Assembly: GCF_016798245.1 (NCBI RefSeq)
Contig: NZ_JAEUZA010000001.1
Location: 976,221-1,040,220, forward strand
Reading direction: 5' to 3'
DNA length: 64,000 nucleotides
Source: Alkalicoccobacillus gibsonii
GTDB taxonomy: Bacteria > Bacillota > Bacilli > Bacillales > Bacillaceae_D
Position numbers and translations under genes: made by a program. Below the pieces are notes generated by a model that searched no databases, was not told the DNA's origin, and saw nothing but the letters and a program-made list of their open reading frames with translations. Positions 45,081 through 55,694 of this stretch are shown here, piece by piece. Position 1 is the first letter of the stretch; the number at the start of each line of letters is the position of its first letter.

Positions 45081-46024
45081 CGTTCCTGATCCTTTCTAGC
45101 AGCTTGCTCTGTAGGCTCAAACAAGATCTTCTCAGGTTTCATTCTGCCTGGTTTCTCCGGATGTGGTTTATAGATTGCTAGGAGCTCATTTGACTCGGAA
45201 TAAACCACAACACGCTCTGTTGTTTTTAACTCATCAGTTGAAAGAACGGCACCATTTCGAATTCTTGCTTCGATGTCAGCAGGAACGTCAACCGTTTTCC
45301 ACCCTTCTAATGCGCGTTCAAAAGGAAGAAGTTGATGTAACCTTTGATCCATTTCCATCTCGCTAAGTTCATCTAAGCTTATGCATTCGGATAGCTCAAA
45401 TGGACCTGACGCTGTACGCACAAGCTTTGACATATGTGCTGGGTAACCCAATGCTTCACCAATTGAGACTGCAAGCGTTCGAATATACGTCCCCTTACTA
45501 CATGTTACAGTAAAACGAATAGTATATGTACCTTCTTGAACCTGACTGGCACCATCAAAACGAATGGCATGAACAGTGATCAGTCGTTTTGGTCGTTCAA
45601 CGGTTTGATTAGCTCGTGCATATTCATATAATCGTTTTCCATTCACTTTAACAGCTGAATACATTGGTGGGATTTGTACTTGTTCACCTAAAAAAGAAGA
45701 CAGTGTTTCTTTAAGCTGATCGTCTGTCCACGTTTGGGTTACAGGCTTTTGTTCAACCATCTCACCTTCTGCATCCTCTGTTGTTGTGGAGAAACCTAAT
45801 GTAACCTCAGCTTCATAGGTCTTTCCAAAGTCAGACATGTATTCAGCCACTTTCGTAGCCCTTCCAATACAAATAGGGAGTACACCTGTTACAGCAGGGT
45901 CTAATGTACCAGTATGTCCGACTTTTTTTGTTTGATACAGCTTGCGAATACGATACACACAATCGTGTGACGTCATTCCTGCTGGTTTAATAAGTGGTAG
46001 AATTCCTGTTGGTACCATTCGCAT
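45077..46024 (-). CDS. truB: tRNA pseudouridine(55) synthase TruB
   Basis: A 315-residue pseudouridine synthase acting on U55 of tRNA. The catalytic Asp is in GHTGTLDPAVTGVLP (about 37-51), and a C-terminal PUA-like region follows. The ATG at 46024 is preceded by AAGGAG with five-base spacing; a second ATG two codons later is less well placed. It comes after a terminator-like hairpin that separates it from rbfA. Confidence 0.95.
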   Translation of the reverse strand: MRMVPTGILPLIKPAGMTSHDCVYRIRKLYQTKKVGHTGTLDPAVTGVLPICIGRATKVAEYMSDFGKTYEAEVTLGFSTTTEDAEGEMVEQKPVTQTWTDDQLKETLSSFLGEQVQIPPMYSAVKVNGKRLYEYARANQTVERPKRLITVHAIRFDGASQVQEGTYTIRFTVTCSKGTYIRTLAVSIGEALGYPAHMSKLVRTASGPFELSECISLDELSEMEMDQRLHQLLPFERALEGWKTVDVPADIEARIRNGAVLSTDELKTTERVVVYSESNELLAIYKPHPEKPGRMKPEKILFEPTEQAARKDQER

Positions 46025-46060
46025 TCGCACTCCTTGTTTGACAATGTAAACTGCAAAAAA

Positions 46061-46092
46061 AAGGATAGGAAGCATTATGCTCCGCTATCCTT
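46061..46092 (-). terminator. Terminator between rbfA and truB
   Basis: AAGGATAG (46061-46068) pairs with CTATCCTT (46085-46092), with inner AGCAT/ATGCT pairing, and is followed on the minus strand by TTTTTTTTG. It should end or attenuate the rimP-rbfA operon before truB. Confidence 0.85.
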
Positions 46093-46096
46093 CTAC

Positions 46097-46453
46097 TTAG
46101 TTTGAATCATTGCTGCGATTTAAGTCTGACAGCAACGATTCAATTCGGTTACCGTACTCGATCGACGAATCGATTTCAAATTCTAATTCAGGCGTTTTAC
46201 GCAAGCGGATTCGTTTTCCTACCTCGGAGCGTAAAAACCCTTTTGCTTTGTTTAAGCCTTTTAAGCTTGCTTCTTTTTCTTCTTCACTTCCAAGAACAGT
46301 GATAAACACTTTTGCTTGCTGAAGGTCACCTGTTACATCCACACCAGTAACTGTTACAAACTTTACTCGTGGATCTTTTAAGCCACGAAGCATGATATCA
46401 CTTAGTTCTTTTTTCATTTGTTCTGCTACTTTGTTTGCACGAACTTTACTCAT
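46097..46453 (-). CDS. rbfA: Ribosome-binding factor A
   Basis: A 118-residue single KH-domain protein ([20 protein letters not shown] start, [18 protein letters not shown] near the end) that binds the 30S subunit and helps mature 16S rRNA. It follows ylxP closely and has GAGGTGACT before the ATG. Last gene of the factor operon before a strong terminator. Confidence 0.96.
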   Translation of the reverse strand: MSKVRANKVAEQMKKELSDIMLRGLKDPRVKFVTVTGVDVTGDLQQAKVFITVLGSEEEKEASLKGLNKAKGFLRSEVGKRIRLRKTPELEFEIDSSIEYGNRIESLLSDLNRSNDSN

Positions 46454-46471
46454 AAGTCACCTCATTGTTGG

Positions 46472-46753
46472 CTATAGCCATTCCATTTCTGTTAGGGTTC
46501 GTTCTGAATCGGGATCTGCATCAATTAAGGCTAATGCTTTTTGTAGCTCTTGCTCACACCGTTTTTTGGTGGTGGACACAACTACAAGGCCAATTTCGGA
46601 ACGCTGCCACAAATCGTGATAGTCCGTTTCGGAAACAGAAAGATTGTAACGCTGTCCTAAGCGAGTCAGCAAACTTTTAATCACTGCTCGCTTGGCTTTT
46701 AATGAACCAGACTCGTAAATGAATAGCTCACATCGGACAGCACCTATAATCAT
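46472..46753 (-). CDS. ylxP: DUF503 protein YlxP
   Basis: A 93-residue DUF503 protein (begins [19 protein letters not shown], contains [19 protein letters not shown]). It is conserved between infB and rbfA across Firmicutes and has been proposed to act in ribosome or 30S biogenesis; the biochemical role is not established. Its ATG overlaps the infB stop as ATGA. Confidence 0.9.
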   Translation of the reverse strand: MIIGAVRCELFIYESGSLKAKRAVIKSLLTRLGQRYNLSVSETDYHDLWQRSEIGLVVVSTTKKRCEQELQKALALIDADPDSERTLTEMEWL

Positions 46754-48891
46754 TTCCGTACGATTTCTTCCATTACGTAGGCTTCAATTTGGTCGCCTTC
46801 TTTAATGTCGTTGAAGTTTTCGAGCGTGATTCCACATTCGTAACCAGCTGCAACTTCCTTCACGTCATCTTTAAAGCGTTTTAGAGCATTAATTGCACCC
46901 TCGTAAATAACGATACCATCACGAATTAAACGGACCGTAGAGTTGCGAGAGATCTTACCTTCTGTCACATAAGAACCGGCAATCATACCGATTTTGGACA
47001 CTTTAAATGTTGTGCGGATTTCCACTTGACCAATTACTTTTTCTTCGTATTCCGGATCAAGCATACCCTTCATTGCTGACTCAATCTCATCAATCGCATT
47101 ATAAATAACACGGTGAAGACGAACATCAACTTTTTCAACTTCAGCCGTACGTTTCGCATTTACATCTGGACGAACGTTAAAGCCAATAACAATCGCATTC
47201 GATGCAGACGCTAAAATGATATCTGATTCAGCGATCGCTCCAACACCCGTATGAATAATGTTTACTTTCACACCTTCAACTTCAATCTTCTCTAGAGATC
47301 CTCGCATAGCCTCTACAGAACCTTGAACATCACCTTTAATAATGATGTTTATATCTTTAACTTCCCCTTGTTGGATCTGGTTAAACAGGTCATCTAAAGA
47401 TACGCGTGATGTTTCAGTACGTGTTTCATCACGATGACGCGCATTTCTAGCTTCCCCAATTTGACGAGCTTTTTTCTCATCTTTAAATGCTTGGAATTGA
47501 TCTCCTGCAAGTGGAACATCATTCAGTCCTGTAATTTCAACCGGTGTAGATGGTCCAACTGATTTCACTCGACGACCTAGGTCATTGACAAGTGCACGAA
47601 CACGACCAAACGTGTTTCCTACAACAAGTGGATCTCCCACATTAAGTGTTCCAGCTTGCACTAGAAGCGTAGCAACTGGTCCGCGACCTTTATCAAGCTG
47701 AGCTTCTACAACAGAACCAACAGCCAGTTTTTCAGGGTTTGCTTTTAATTCTTCCACTTCAGCCACAAGTAAGATCATCTCAAGAAGCTCATCGATTCCT
47801 GTGCCATTAATTGCAGATACGTTTACAAAGATGGTTTCTCCACCCCATGCTTCAGGAACTAACTCATACTCTGTTAATTCTTGCATAACACGGTCTGGAT
47901 TTGCCGCTTCTTTATCCACTTTATTCACCGCAACGATGATTGGTACTCCAGCAGCTTTCGCATGGCTAATCGCTTCTTTTGTTTGAGGCATTACACCATC
48001 GTCTGCTGCTACTACAAGAATGGTGATATCAGTTACCTGAGCCCCACGTGCGCGCATCGTTGTAAATGCAGCGTGACCAGGAGTATCAAGGAATGTAACC
48101 TTTTTACCATTTGTTTCAACTTGGTACGCACCGATATGCTGAGTGATCCCACCAGCTTCTCCAGCCGTTACCTTTGTATTACGAATTGAGTCAAGAAGGG
48201 TTGTTTTACCATGGTCAACGTGACCCATAATTGTTACAACTGGCGGACGCTCTTGAAGCTCTTCAGACGAATCTTCAGCATTGTAGTTATCAATATCTAA
48301 TTCATCCACTGGAATGATTTCTTCAGCTTCCACACCGTAGTCTGTTGCAATCAATTCAATTGTATCTTTATCTAGTTCTTGGTTAATGGTTGCCATTACA
48401 CCAAGACCCATTAGTTTTTTAATAATTTCAGAGGCTTCACGGTGAAGCTCTTTTGCCAGTTCACTCACAGATAGTGAACCTGTAAACGTAATTTTCTCCG
48501 GTAATGGCATCTGTTTAACAGGCTGCTGGCTACGATTGCGTTGGTTATTATTACGATTACGATTGCGGTTATTGTTGTTATTACGGTTTTGAGGCTGATT
48601 CCGATTTTGGTTGTTCGGACGTTGACCTCCGCCTTGTTTCTTAGCGGCTGGTTTATTTTGTGACTGTCCACCCTGAGCTTTATTATCTTGGTTTGGACGG
48701 TTCTGTTGCTTCGGTGCTGAATTCGCCGGTTTTGATTGTGCTCCTTGGTTAGAGGCTTTTTTTAATGTATCTTCGTCAACTACAGACATATGATTTGAAA
48801 CCTCCACACCCATACCTTTTAATTGATCAATTAGTTGTTTGCTTTGTAGATTATGTTCTTTGGCATATTCATATATTCTCATTTTTTTCAT
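46750..48891 (-). CDS. infB: Translation initiation factor IF-2
   Basis: A 713-residue GTPase that places initiator tRNA on the 30S subunit. The N-terminus has an IF2-N domain ([20 protein letters not shown]), then a low-complexity linker of about 70 residues very rich in Asn, Gln and Arg (about 55-127), a second IF2-N domain, the G domain with GHVDHGKTT and DTPGHAAF, and C-terminal domains. GGAGGTAAG precedes the ATG. The gene follows ylxQ, as in B. subtilis. Confidence 0.97.
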   Translation of the reverse strand: MKKMRIYEYAKEHNLQSKQLIDQLKGMGVEVSNHMSVVDEDTLKKASNQGAQSKPANSAPKQQNRPNQDNKAQGGQSQNKPAAKKQGGGQRPNNQNRNQPQNRNNNNNRNRNRNNNQRNRSQQPVKQMPLPEKITFTGSLSVSELAKELHREASEIIKKLMGLGVMATINQELDKDTIELIATDYGVEAEEIIPVDELDIDNYNAEDSSEELQERPPVVTIMGHVDHGKTTLLDSIRNTKVTAGEAGGITQHIGAYQVETNGKKVTFLDTPGHAAFTTMRARGAQVTDITILVVAADDGVMPQTKEAISHAKAAGVPIIVAVNKVDKEAANPDRVMQELTEYELVPEAWGGETIFVNVSAINGTGIDELLEMILLVAEVEELKANPEKLAVGSVVEAQLDKGRGPVATLLVQAGTLNVGDPLVVGNTFGRVRALVNDLGRRVKSVGPSTPVEITGLNDVPLAGDQFQAFKDEKKARQIGEARNARHRDETRTETSRVSLDDLFNQIQQGEVKDINIIIKGDVQGSVEAMRGSLEKIEVEGVKVNIIHTGVGAIAESDIILASASNAIVIGFNVRPDVNAKRTAEVEKVDVRLHRVIYNAIDEIESAMKGMLDPEYEEKVIGQVEIRTTFKVSKIGMIAGSYVTEGKISRNSTVRLIRDGIVIYEGAINALKRFKDDVKEVAAGYECGITLENFNDIKEGDQIEAYVMEEIVRK

Positions 48892-48907
48892 ATACTTACC
48901 TCCACAT

Positions 48908-49219
48908 TCATTGGTCCAATAATTCGGTTATTTTTGCAGCAAATCCCCTGTTTTTAATACCAATGACTACGCGCTCTGCTTTTCCTATTGCTGAACCGAG
49001 AGTGGTTCGGTCTGCCACTTGTTTAACTGGAATATGATAATGGCTACATTTATCTTTCACCTTTTTAGCCGTTGATTCTGATGCATCTGCGGCAAGCAGT
49101 ACAAGACACACTCGTTTTTTACGGACATCTTGTAAAACCATCTCTTCCCCAGTTACAATCTCACGAGCTCTAGCAGCAAGTCCAAGGAGAGAGATCCACT
49201 TTTGATCTTGATTACTCAT
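48908..49219 (-). CDS. ylxQ: L7Ae-family ribosomal-like protein YlxQ
   Basis: A 103-residue protein of the L7Ae/L30e/S12e family ([16 protein letters not shown] start, [14 protein letters not shown] core). Related Bacillus proteins are K-turn RNA binders, and it is conserved in the nusA-infB operon. It overlaps ylxR by four bases (ATGA). The RNA target is unknown. Confidence 0.9.
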   Translation of the reverse strand: MSNQDQKWISLLGLAARAREIVTGEEMVLQDVRKKRVCLVLLAADASESTAKKVKDKCSHYHIPVKQVADRTTLGSAIGKAERVVIGIKNRGFAAKITELLDQ

Positions 49220-49494
49220 ATTCCGTTTTTCCCTTTAGGACGTGAAGCAAGCAGTTCATCGTATATTTCAGGGGTTACGGACACATTCAAATGTCTGGAG
49301 AGGACATCTTTTTTCTTTGCAAGTAAAAAGATCTCTTCTTCATTCGTTAAATATGCTCCGCGGCCATTCTTCTTACCAGTAGGGTCAAGAGAGACGTCCC
49401 CTTCTTTTGAGCGAACAATACGAATAAGTTCACCCTTAGGTTTCATCTCATTGGTTACTACACATTTTCTAAGAGGAATCTTACGCTGACTCAA
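49216..49494 (-). CDS. ylxR: YlxR-family nucleic-acid-binding protein
   Basis: A 92-residue YlxR protein containing the family hallmark GRGAYLT, preceded by KCVVTNEMKPKGELIRIVR. YlxR proteins are basic, and B. subtilis YlxR has been reported to influence many genes and RNase P activity. The start is TTG with AAGGAGATGG upstream. It sits between nusA and ylxQ. Confidence 0.92.
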   Translation of the reverse strand: MSQRKIPLRKCVVTNEMKPKGELIRIVRSKEGDVSLDPTGKKNGRGAYLTNEEEIFLLAKKKDVLSRHLNVSVTPEIYDELLASRPKGKNGI

Positions 49495-49516
49495 AGGTCC
49501 ATCTCCTTCTTAACTC

Positions 49517-50650
49517 TTATTCCCGTTCATCAGAAGTATAATCAGTAGATTCTAAAAACGTATTTTCGTCACGCTCTGGAACCGGCTCAAAGTTCTTTTG
49601 TTCTAACAAACCTGACTCTTCAGCCTCTGATTCACTTTTAATATCAATTTTCCATCCCGTAAGCTTTGCGGCTAGGCGAGCATTTTGTCCACGTTTCCCG
49701 ATAGCAAGTGATAATTGATAATCTGGTACAATGACCTGAGTCATTTTATCTGCTTCGTTGACGTTTACACGAACAACTTTTGATGGGCTAAGCGCGTTTG
49801 CTACATACTCAACAGGATCCTCAGACCATTTTACAATATCAATCTTTTCACCTTTTAATTCATTCACAATCGTCTGTACGCGCTGACCACGAGGTCCAAC
49901 ACATGCTCCAACTGGATCTACTTCTGGGTTATCAGAGTGAACAGCAATCTTAGAACGATCGCCCGCTTCACGTGAGACCGACTTGATTTCAACTGTACCA
50001 TCATAAATTTCTGGCACTTCAAGTTCAAATAGACGCTTCAACAAACCAGGATGCGTTCTTGAAATAAGAATTTGTGGTCCCTTTGTTGTTTTCTCTACCT
50101 TAGTAATAAACGCCTTCATACGGTCGTTATGCTTGTAAGACTCATTAGGCATTTGTTCGTTAAGTGGTAGAAGTGCTTCTACCTTTCCAAGATCCACATA
50201 GATAAAGCGATGGTCCTGACGTTGAACAATTCCAGTCATGATGTCTTCTTCGCGGTCAATAAAATCAGAATAGATAATTCCACGTTCTGCTTCACGTACG
50301 CGTTGTGTAACAACCTGTTTTGCCGTTTGCGCAGCAATTCGTCCAAAGTCCTTTGGAGTGACTTCGATTTCAATAATGTCGTCTAACGTATAGTTCGGAT
50401 TCATTTGATGTGCCTCATCTAAAGTAATCTCTAAACGTGCATCAAATACTTCCTCAACAACTACTTTCCTCGCAAAAACACGAATGCTTCCGTTGTCACG
50501 ATTCACGTCAACACGAACATTTTGCGCTTGATTAAAATTACGTTTGTATCCAGAAATGAGAGCAGCTTCAATGGCCTCAATAATAATGTCCTTTTTGATT
50601 CCTTTGTCGTGCTCCAGCGTAGATAATGCTTCCATAAATTCAGTATTCAT
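49517..50650 (-). CDS. nusA: Transcription termination/antitermination factor NusA
   Basis: A 377-residue NusA: N-terminal RNA-polymerase-binding domain, S1 domain (about 135-200), two KH domains (including GPRGQRVQTIVNEL and IGKRGQNARLA), and a short acidic C-terminus; it lacks the acidic repeats of E. coli NusA, as usual in Firmicutes. It modulates pausing and termination. GAAAGGGGGAA precedes the ATG. Confidence 0.97.
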   Translation of the reverse strand: MNTEFMEALSTLEHDKGIKKDIIIEAIEAALISGYKRNFNQAQNVRVDVNRDNGSIRVFARKVVVEEVFDARLEITLDEAHQMNPNYTLDDIIEIEVTPKDFGRIAAQTAKQVVTQRVREAERGIIYSDFIDREEDIMTGIVQRQDHRFIYVDLGKVEALLPLNEQMPNESYKHNDRMKAFITKVEKTTKGPQILISRTHPGLLKRLFELEVPEIYDGTVEIKSVSREAGDRSKIAVHSDNPEVDPVGACVGPRGQRVQTIVNELKGEKIDIVKWSEDPVEYVANALSPSKVVRVNVNEADKMTQVIVPDYQLSLAIGKRGQNARLAAKLTGWKIDIKSESEAEESGLLEQKNFEPVPERDENTFLESTDYTSDERE

Positions 50651-50682
50651 GGTTTATTCCCCCTTTCAAACTTGGGCCTTTC

Positions 50683-51153
50683 TTAAAACTGAATGGCTAA
50701 ACGCGCATTAGCGACTTTTTTATATGGGATGTCATACACTTTTTTTCTTGTTTTAATGGTGACTTCAATCTGGAGCGTCTCTCCATCAAACGCATGTAAA
50801 GTGCCTTCAAACCCTTTTTGTCCTTCAACCGGTTCATAGGTTGAGATTGCAATGTATTTTCCAACTGCTTTTTGTAAGTCAGACGCTTTCTTTAATGGCC
50901 GTTCTGCACCAGGTGAGGATACTTCTAAAAAGTACGCCTCCACAATCGGATCCGTACGGTCTAACTCTTCACTTAAACGCTCACTCACAGTTCCGCAATC
51001 ATCTAAATCAATGCCTGAATCGGAATCTATAAACACACGTAAAAACCAATTAGGCCCCTCTTTCTTGTACTCGATATCAACAAGTTCAAGATTGAGTTCA
51101 GCTAAAATTGGTGTCACTAGGCTTTCTGTAATAGATGTGACATTCTTGCTCAA
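50683..51153 (-). CDS. rimP: Ribosome maturation factor RimP
   Basis: A 156-residue RimP (YlxS) with the family motif [16 protein letters not shown] and SSPGAERPL. It helps assemble the 30S subunit. The start is TTG with TTAGGAGGGTAA upstream. It leads the rimP-nusA-ylxR-ylxQ-infB-ylxP-rbfA operon, directly after the polC terminator. Confidence 0.95.
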   Translation of the reverse strand: MSKNVTSITESLVTPILAELNLELVDIEYKKEGPNWFLRVFIDSDSGIDLDDCGTVSERLSEELDRTDPIVEAYFLEVSSPGAERPLKKASDLQKAVGKYIAISTYEPVEGQKGFEGTLHAFDGETLQIEVTIKTRKKVYDIPYKKVANARLAIQF

Positions 51154-51226
51154 GCTTTACCCTCCTAACGTTCTATCTATTGAATCATTCGTTTCGTTTT
51201 ATAAATGAGGCAGCACAAAAATGAAA

Positions 51227-51244
51227 GAGTGGGTTGCCCCACTC
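51227..51244 (-). terminator. Terminator of polC
   Basis: A perfect 7-bp GC-rich stem (51227-51233 and 51238-51244) with a four-base loop is followed on the minus strand by TTTCATTTTTG, between polC and rimP. Confidence 0.8.
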
Positions 51245-51326
51245 TCCTCCGAACGTATTCTAAGTATTACCATATCAAGATTAGCATACTCATGGTGCTT
51301 TTGCAACCGAAGGGGAAAGCTCTCCT

Positions 51327-54300
51327 CTAGAAGAGTGAGAGCTGATTGGAATCAGGCAGACCTTCAAGACAGCCATGCTCATCTAAATTCTCAACCACTG
51401 TTTTTGTAAGCTTCCCACGTTGCTGCAGGTCTTCTTTAGAAAGAAATTCTCTTTCTCCTCGCGCTCGCACAATATTATGCGCAGCGTTTGTTCCAACTCC
51501 TGTTAATGAATTAAAAGGAGGAAGCAATGTCATACCATCAACAATAAATTCATCTGCTGATGAGCGATATAAATCTGCTTTTTGGAATGAGAAGCCACGC
51601 TCACACATTTCAAGTGCTAGTTCTAGAACCGTTAATACAGCTTTTTCTTTTGGAGCTGCATCGAGTCCCTTTTTATTAATCTCATCAATCTGTGCACGGA
51701 TGGCTGTTGATCCTTTAATCATTGTATCCATATCGAAGTCATCTGCACGAACGGTAAAATAAGATGCGTAATAAAGAATCGGATGATGCACTTTAAAATA
51801 AGCGATACGAACAGCCATAAGAACATAGGCCGCTGCGTGTGCTTTAGGGAACATGTATTTAATCTTTAGACAGGACTGAATATACCAGTCAGGTACATTG
51901 TTCTTTTTCATTTCTTCAATCCATTCAGGTTGAAGGCCTTTCCCTTTACGAACAAACTCCATAATCTTAAAGGCTAATGAGAAATCAAGTCCCTTATAAA
52001 TTAAATACACCATAATGTCATCACGACAGCCAATTACATCTTTTAATTCACATGTACCGTTATAAATTAATTCATTCGCATTGTTTAACCATACGTCCGT
52101 ACCATGTGACAGTCCTGAAATCTGAACAAGCTCAGAAAATGTACTCGGCTTCGTTTCCTCAAGCATTTGCCTTACAAAACGTGTCCCAAACTCCGGAATT
52201 CCAAGCGTACCTGTCTTACACATAATTTGTTCTTCATCTACCCCGAGAACATCTGGACCGCTAAAGATCTTCATCACTTCAGGATCATCAGTAGGAATTG
52301 TTTTTGGATCAATTCCACTTAAATCCTGTAGCATACGAATCACTGTCGGATCATCATGCCCTAAAATATCAAGCTTCAGCAGATTGTCGTGAATCGAGTG
52401 GAAATCAAAGTGAGTTGTTTTCCATTCTGAATTCTTATCATCAGCTGGGAATTGAATCGGACTGAAATCATGAATATCCATGTAGTCTGGCACAACGATG
52501 ATTCCACCAGGGTGCTGACCTGTTGTTCGTTTAACACCAGTTGTCCCGGATACTAAACGGTCTATTTCAGCTCCACGCATCATTAAATCATGATCGCTTT
52601 GATAGCCTTTTACATAACCGTATGCTGTTTTTTCAGCTACCGTACCAATCGTTCCTGCTCTATATACATACTCTTCACCGAATAGCTCTTTTGTATATTG
52701 GTGAGCTCGAGGCTGGTAGCTACCAGAGAAGTTTAAGTCAATATCGGGAACCTTATCCCCTTTAAATCCTAAGAACGTTTCAAACGGTATATCTTGTCCA
52801 TCCTTTACGTAAGGCACGGCGCAGTGAGGACAATCCTTATCCTTTAAGTCGAAGCCAGATGCGACACTACCATCATCAAAGAACTCAGAATGACAGCAGG
52901 ACGGACATACATAATGCGGAGGTAAGGGATTAACCTCAGTAATCTCTGTCATCGTCGCTACAAGTGAAGATCCAACTGACCCCCTGGACCCCACAAGGTA
53001 CCCATCAATCAGTGATTTTTTCACTAGTTTGTGCGAGATCAGATAGATTACAGCGAAACCATGTCCAATAATACTTTTAAGTTCTTTCTCAAGTCTCGCC
53101 GTAACAATTTCGGGAAGTTCTTCCCCGTAAATGCTTTTCGCCATGTCGTAGCTCATCTGTCTAATCTCTTCATCTGCCCCTTCAATTTTAGGCGCAAATA
53201 AGTCATCAGGTACTGGTTGTATACCGTCTTCTACCATATCAGCAATGGCATTTGTTTGAGTTACAACGATTTCTTTAGCTGTTTCTTCGCCTAGGAACGA
53301 AAATAACTTAAGCATCTCATCTGTTGTTCTGAAATGAACCTCTGGCAGCTCTTGACGATTTAACGGATTCGCACCACCCTGAGAGGCAATCAGGATTTTA
53401 CGGTTTATATGGTCTTCCTTCTGCAAGTAATGAACATTCCCGGTTGCGACAACAGGTTTTCCTAGCTTTTTACCTAAGTCAACAATGTTTTGAATAATTT
53501 CATGAAGAGCGTCTTCATTCTTTACAAGCTCCCGTTCAATCAGATGCGCGTAATTGGATGGTGGCTGCACTTCTAAATAATCATAAAAAGCAGCAATGCT
53601 TTCTACTTCATCCGCAGACTTTTGCATCATTCCTTCAAATACTTCACCCTTGTCACATGCTGAACCGATGATTAATCCATTACGGTGTTTTGTCAGCTGT
53701 GAACGTGGGATTCGTGGGTTTCTAAAGAAATAATCAACGTGTGAAATACTGATAAGCTTGTAGAGATTCTTTAATCCTTCTTGTGAAGTAACTAGAATCG
53801 TACAATGAGACGGTCTTTGACGGTGGAAGTTTCCTTGTCCCATATGCTGATTAATCTCATCATGAGAGTAGATTTCTTTTTCACGCGCGTCTTTTACCAT
53901 CTTCCACAGTAAGTAGCCTGTTGCTTCTGCATCATAAATGGCCCGGTGATGACTCACTAGCTCAATGTCAAATTTCTTACATAACGTATTCAAACGATGA
54001 TTCTTAAGTTCTGGATATAGAAAACGTCCTAGCTCCAGCGTATCAATGACTGGATGCTGCACTTCGCCCATTCCTAGCTTTTTATAGCCTACATTTAAGA
54101 AACCAATATCAAAGCTTGCGTTGTGGGCTACGAGCACAGAGCCTTTAGCAAATTCATAAAAATCCTTTAATACATCTTCTACTTCTGGTTGACCGCGCAC
54201 CATGTCATCAGTAATCCCAGTTAAATTCATGATGGTGTTACTCAAGGGCTCATGTGGATCGGCAAAAGATTCAAACCGATCAATAATTTCTCCATCTTTT

Positions 54301-55652
54301 ATTTTGACAGCTGCAAGTTCAATGATGGTGTTATAAACCGCAGATAAACCGGTGGTCTCTACGTCAAATACGACATATTCCGCTGTTTCAAGGTCTAACT
54401 TTTGCTCGTTGTATGCGATTGGTACTCCATCATCAACAAGATTCGCTTCGAGACCGAATAATACTTTCACACCATGTTTTTTACTGGCTGAATAAGCCTC
54501 TGGAAAAGCCTGTGCTACACCATGGTCTGTAATCGCCATGGCTTTATGTCCCCATTCGGCAGCTTGTTCTACATATCTGCCAACTGATGTCATACCGTCC
54601 ATTTGGCTCATTGATGAGTGTAGATGAAGCTCGACTCTTTTTTCTTCTGCTTGATCAACAATCACGTCAGGCTGAATTTGGTTAATATCGTTTGCGATCA
54701 TGACAAGATCACGAACAAAGGTATCGTTTTGAATGCCACCACGAACCTTTAACCACATTCCTTTTTTCACAGCCCCAAGTAAAGGAAGGTCTTCTTTGTC
54801 ACGCGAGAAGATCTTTACAAGAATTGAGTCCGTATAATCCGTAATCTTAAAAGTAAGTAGAGAACGACCACTTCTTAATTCACGAATTTCCGAAGCAAAC
54901 ACATACCCTTGAACTGTAATTCGGCGCTCTTCATCCACAATGCCTTCAATTGGAGTCGCGTCATCTTTGATTGGATATCCAAGCATAAGCGGTTTTCCTT
55001 GAAGCTCATTTGCCACTTGTTCTTCTGCTTTCTTCTTCTCAATCATCGCTTCCACTACTTTAGAATGATCTTCTTCTTCGCGATTTTTAACAAACTGTTC
55101 AAATGCCTGAGTGGACTCCTGATAGGTTGCTTCAAGTAGTACATTTGATAGGCCGAAGCGATTAAGACATTCATTGAGTGGATCTGCAAGCTTACGCTTT
55201 AACGCAGTAGCCTCTGTTTCATTTCGCACTTGAATGGTTACCGTGCGTCCATCATAATTCGGCGTTTGATTCTTAAGTAAATTGCGCAAAGCGTCAGAGA
55301 CATCGGTAACTGTTGATGCAATCATTGGCCAATAACCTAACCAAACGGATTCTGTTGGTGAGGACTTCTCATAAGAAAAGCTATGGGTAACTGTTGCAAT
55401 ATGTTTAAATGTTTGAGTTAATCTAGCTTCGAATAATTGGTAAACAGATGCTGGTACTAGGTTTGGTAAAGAAATATGAAAGTGCCAGCTTTTCTTTTCT
55501 TTTGAAATCACTAGCTTTTGGATAAAGCCTTCTGAAAAATAACTAGATACAATATCTTCGGGTATTTGTAATTGCGTCAATAATAGCTGAAGCCGTTCTT
55601 GACGTGTTTGTTTTTCTTGGTCGATTTCTGGCACCCCCTCTTGTGCAGTCAA
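51327..55652 (-). CDS. polC: DNA polymerase III PolC-type subunit alpha
   Basis: The replicative polymerase of Firmicutes, up to 1441 residues. Order: N-terminal tau-binding region, OB domain, PHP domain interrupted by the 3'-5' exonuclease ([19 protein letters not shown]), the zinc-binding CPSCC...CPHC segment, polymerase palm/fingers, and a C-terminal beta-clamp motif QLSLF. The start is uncertain. The ORF begins with TTG at 55652, directly in the U-tract of the proS terminator and without a ribosome site. An AAGAGGGGGTG site lies further in, with an in-frame ATC at 55625 at ideal distance; an in-frame GTG at 55634 overlaps the site. Identity is certain. Confidence 0.95.
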   Translation of the reverse strand: MTAQEGVPEIDQEKQTRQERLQLLLTQLQIPEDIVSSYFSEGFIQKLVISKEKKSWHFHISLPNLVPASVYQLFEARLTQTFKHIATVTHSFSYEKSSPTESVWLGYWPMIASTVTDVSDALRNLLKNQTPNYDGRTVTIQVRNETEATALKRKLADPLNECLNRFGLSNVLLEATYQESTQAFEQFVKNREEEDHSKVVEAMIEKKKAEEQVANELQGKPLMLGYPIKDDATPIEGIVDEERRITVQGYVFASEIRELRSGRSLLTFKITDYTDSILVKIFSRDKEDLPLLGAVKKGMWLKVRGGIQNDTFVRDLVMIANDINQIQPDVIVDQAEEKRVELHLHSSMSQMDGMTSVGRYVEQAAEWGHKAMAITDHGVAQAFPEAYSASKKHGVKVLFGLEANLVDDGVPIAYNEQKLDLETAEYVVFDVETTGLSAVYNTIIELAAVKIKDGEIIDRFESFADPHEPLSNTIMNLTGITDDMVRGQPEVEDVLKDFYEFAKGSVLVAHNASFDIGFLNVGYKKLGMGEVQHPVIDTLELGRFLYPELKNHRLNTLCKKFDIELVSHHRAIYDAEATGYLLWKMVKDAREKEIYSHDEINQHMGQGNFHRQRPSHCTILVTSQEGLKNLYKLISISHVDYFFRNPRIPRSQLTKHRNGLIIGSACDKGEVFEGMMQKSADEVESIAAFYDYLEVQPPSNYAHLIERELVKNEDALHEIIQNIVDLGKKLGKPVVATGNVHYLQKEDHINRKILIASQGGANPLNRQELPEVHFRTTDEMLKLFSFLGEETAKEIVVTQTNAIADMVEDGIQPVPDDLFAPKIEGADEEIRQMSYDMAKSIYGEELPEIVTARLEKELKSIIGHGFAVIYLISHKLVKKSLIDGYLVGSRGSVGSSLVATMTEITEVNPLPPHYVCPSCCHSEFFDDGSVASGFDLKDKDCPHCAVPYVKDGQDIPFETFLGFKGDKVPDIDLNFSGSYQPRAHQYTKELFGEEYVYRAGTIGTVAEKTAYGYVKGYQSDHDLMMRGAEIDRLVSGTTGVKRTTGQHPGGIIVVPDYMDIHDFSPIQFPADDKNSEWKTTHFDFHSIHDNLLKLDILGHDDPTVIRMLQDLSGIDPKTIPTDDPEVMKIFSGPDVLGVDEEQIMCKTGTLGIPEFGTRFVRQMLEETKPSTFSELVQISGLSHGTDVWLNNANELIYNGTCELKDVIGCRDDIMVYLIYKGLDFSLAFKIMEFVRKGKGLQPEWIEEMKKNNVPDWYIQSCLKIKYMFPKAHAAAYVLMAVRIAYFKVHHPILYYASYFTVRADDFDMDTMIKGSTAIRAQIDEINKKGLDAAPKEKAVLTVLELALEMCERGFSFQKADLYRSSADEFIVDGMTLLPPFNSLTGVGTNAAHNIVRARGEREFLSKEDLQQRGKLTKTVVENLDEHGCLEGLPDSNQLSLF

Positions 55653-55660
55653 TAAAAAAA

Positions 55661-55688
55661 GGGCTGATGCAAAAGATTGGATCAGCCC
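55661..55688 (-). terminator. Terminator of proS abutting polC
   Basis: A perfect 8-bp stem (55661-55668 and 55681-55688) with a 12-base loop is followed on the minus strand by TTTTTTTATTG, whose last three bases are the first possible polC start codon. Confidence 0.88.
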
Positions 55689-55694
55689 AAACCA

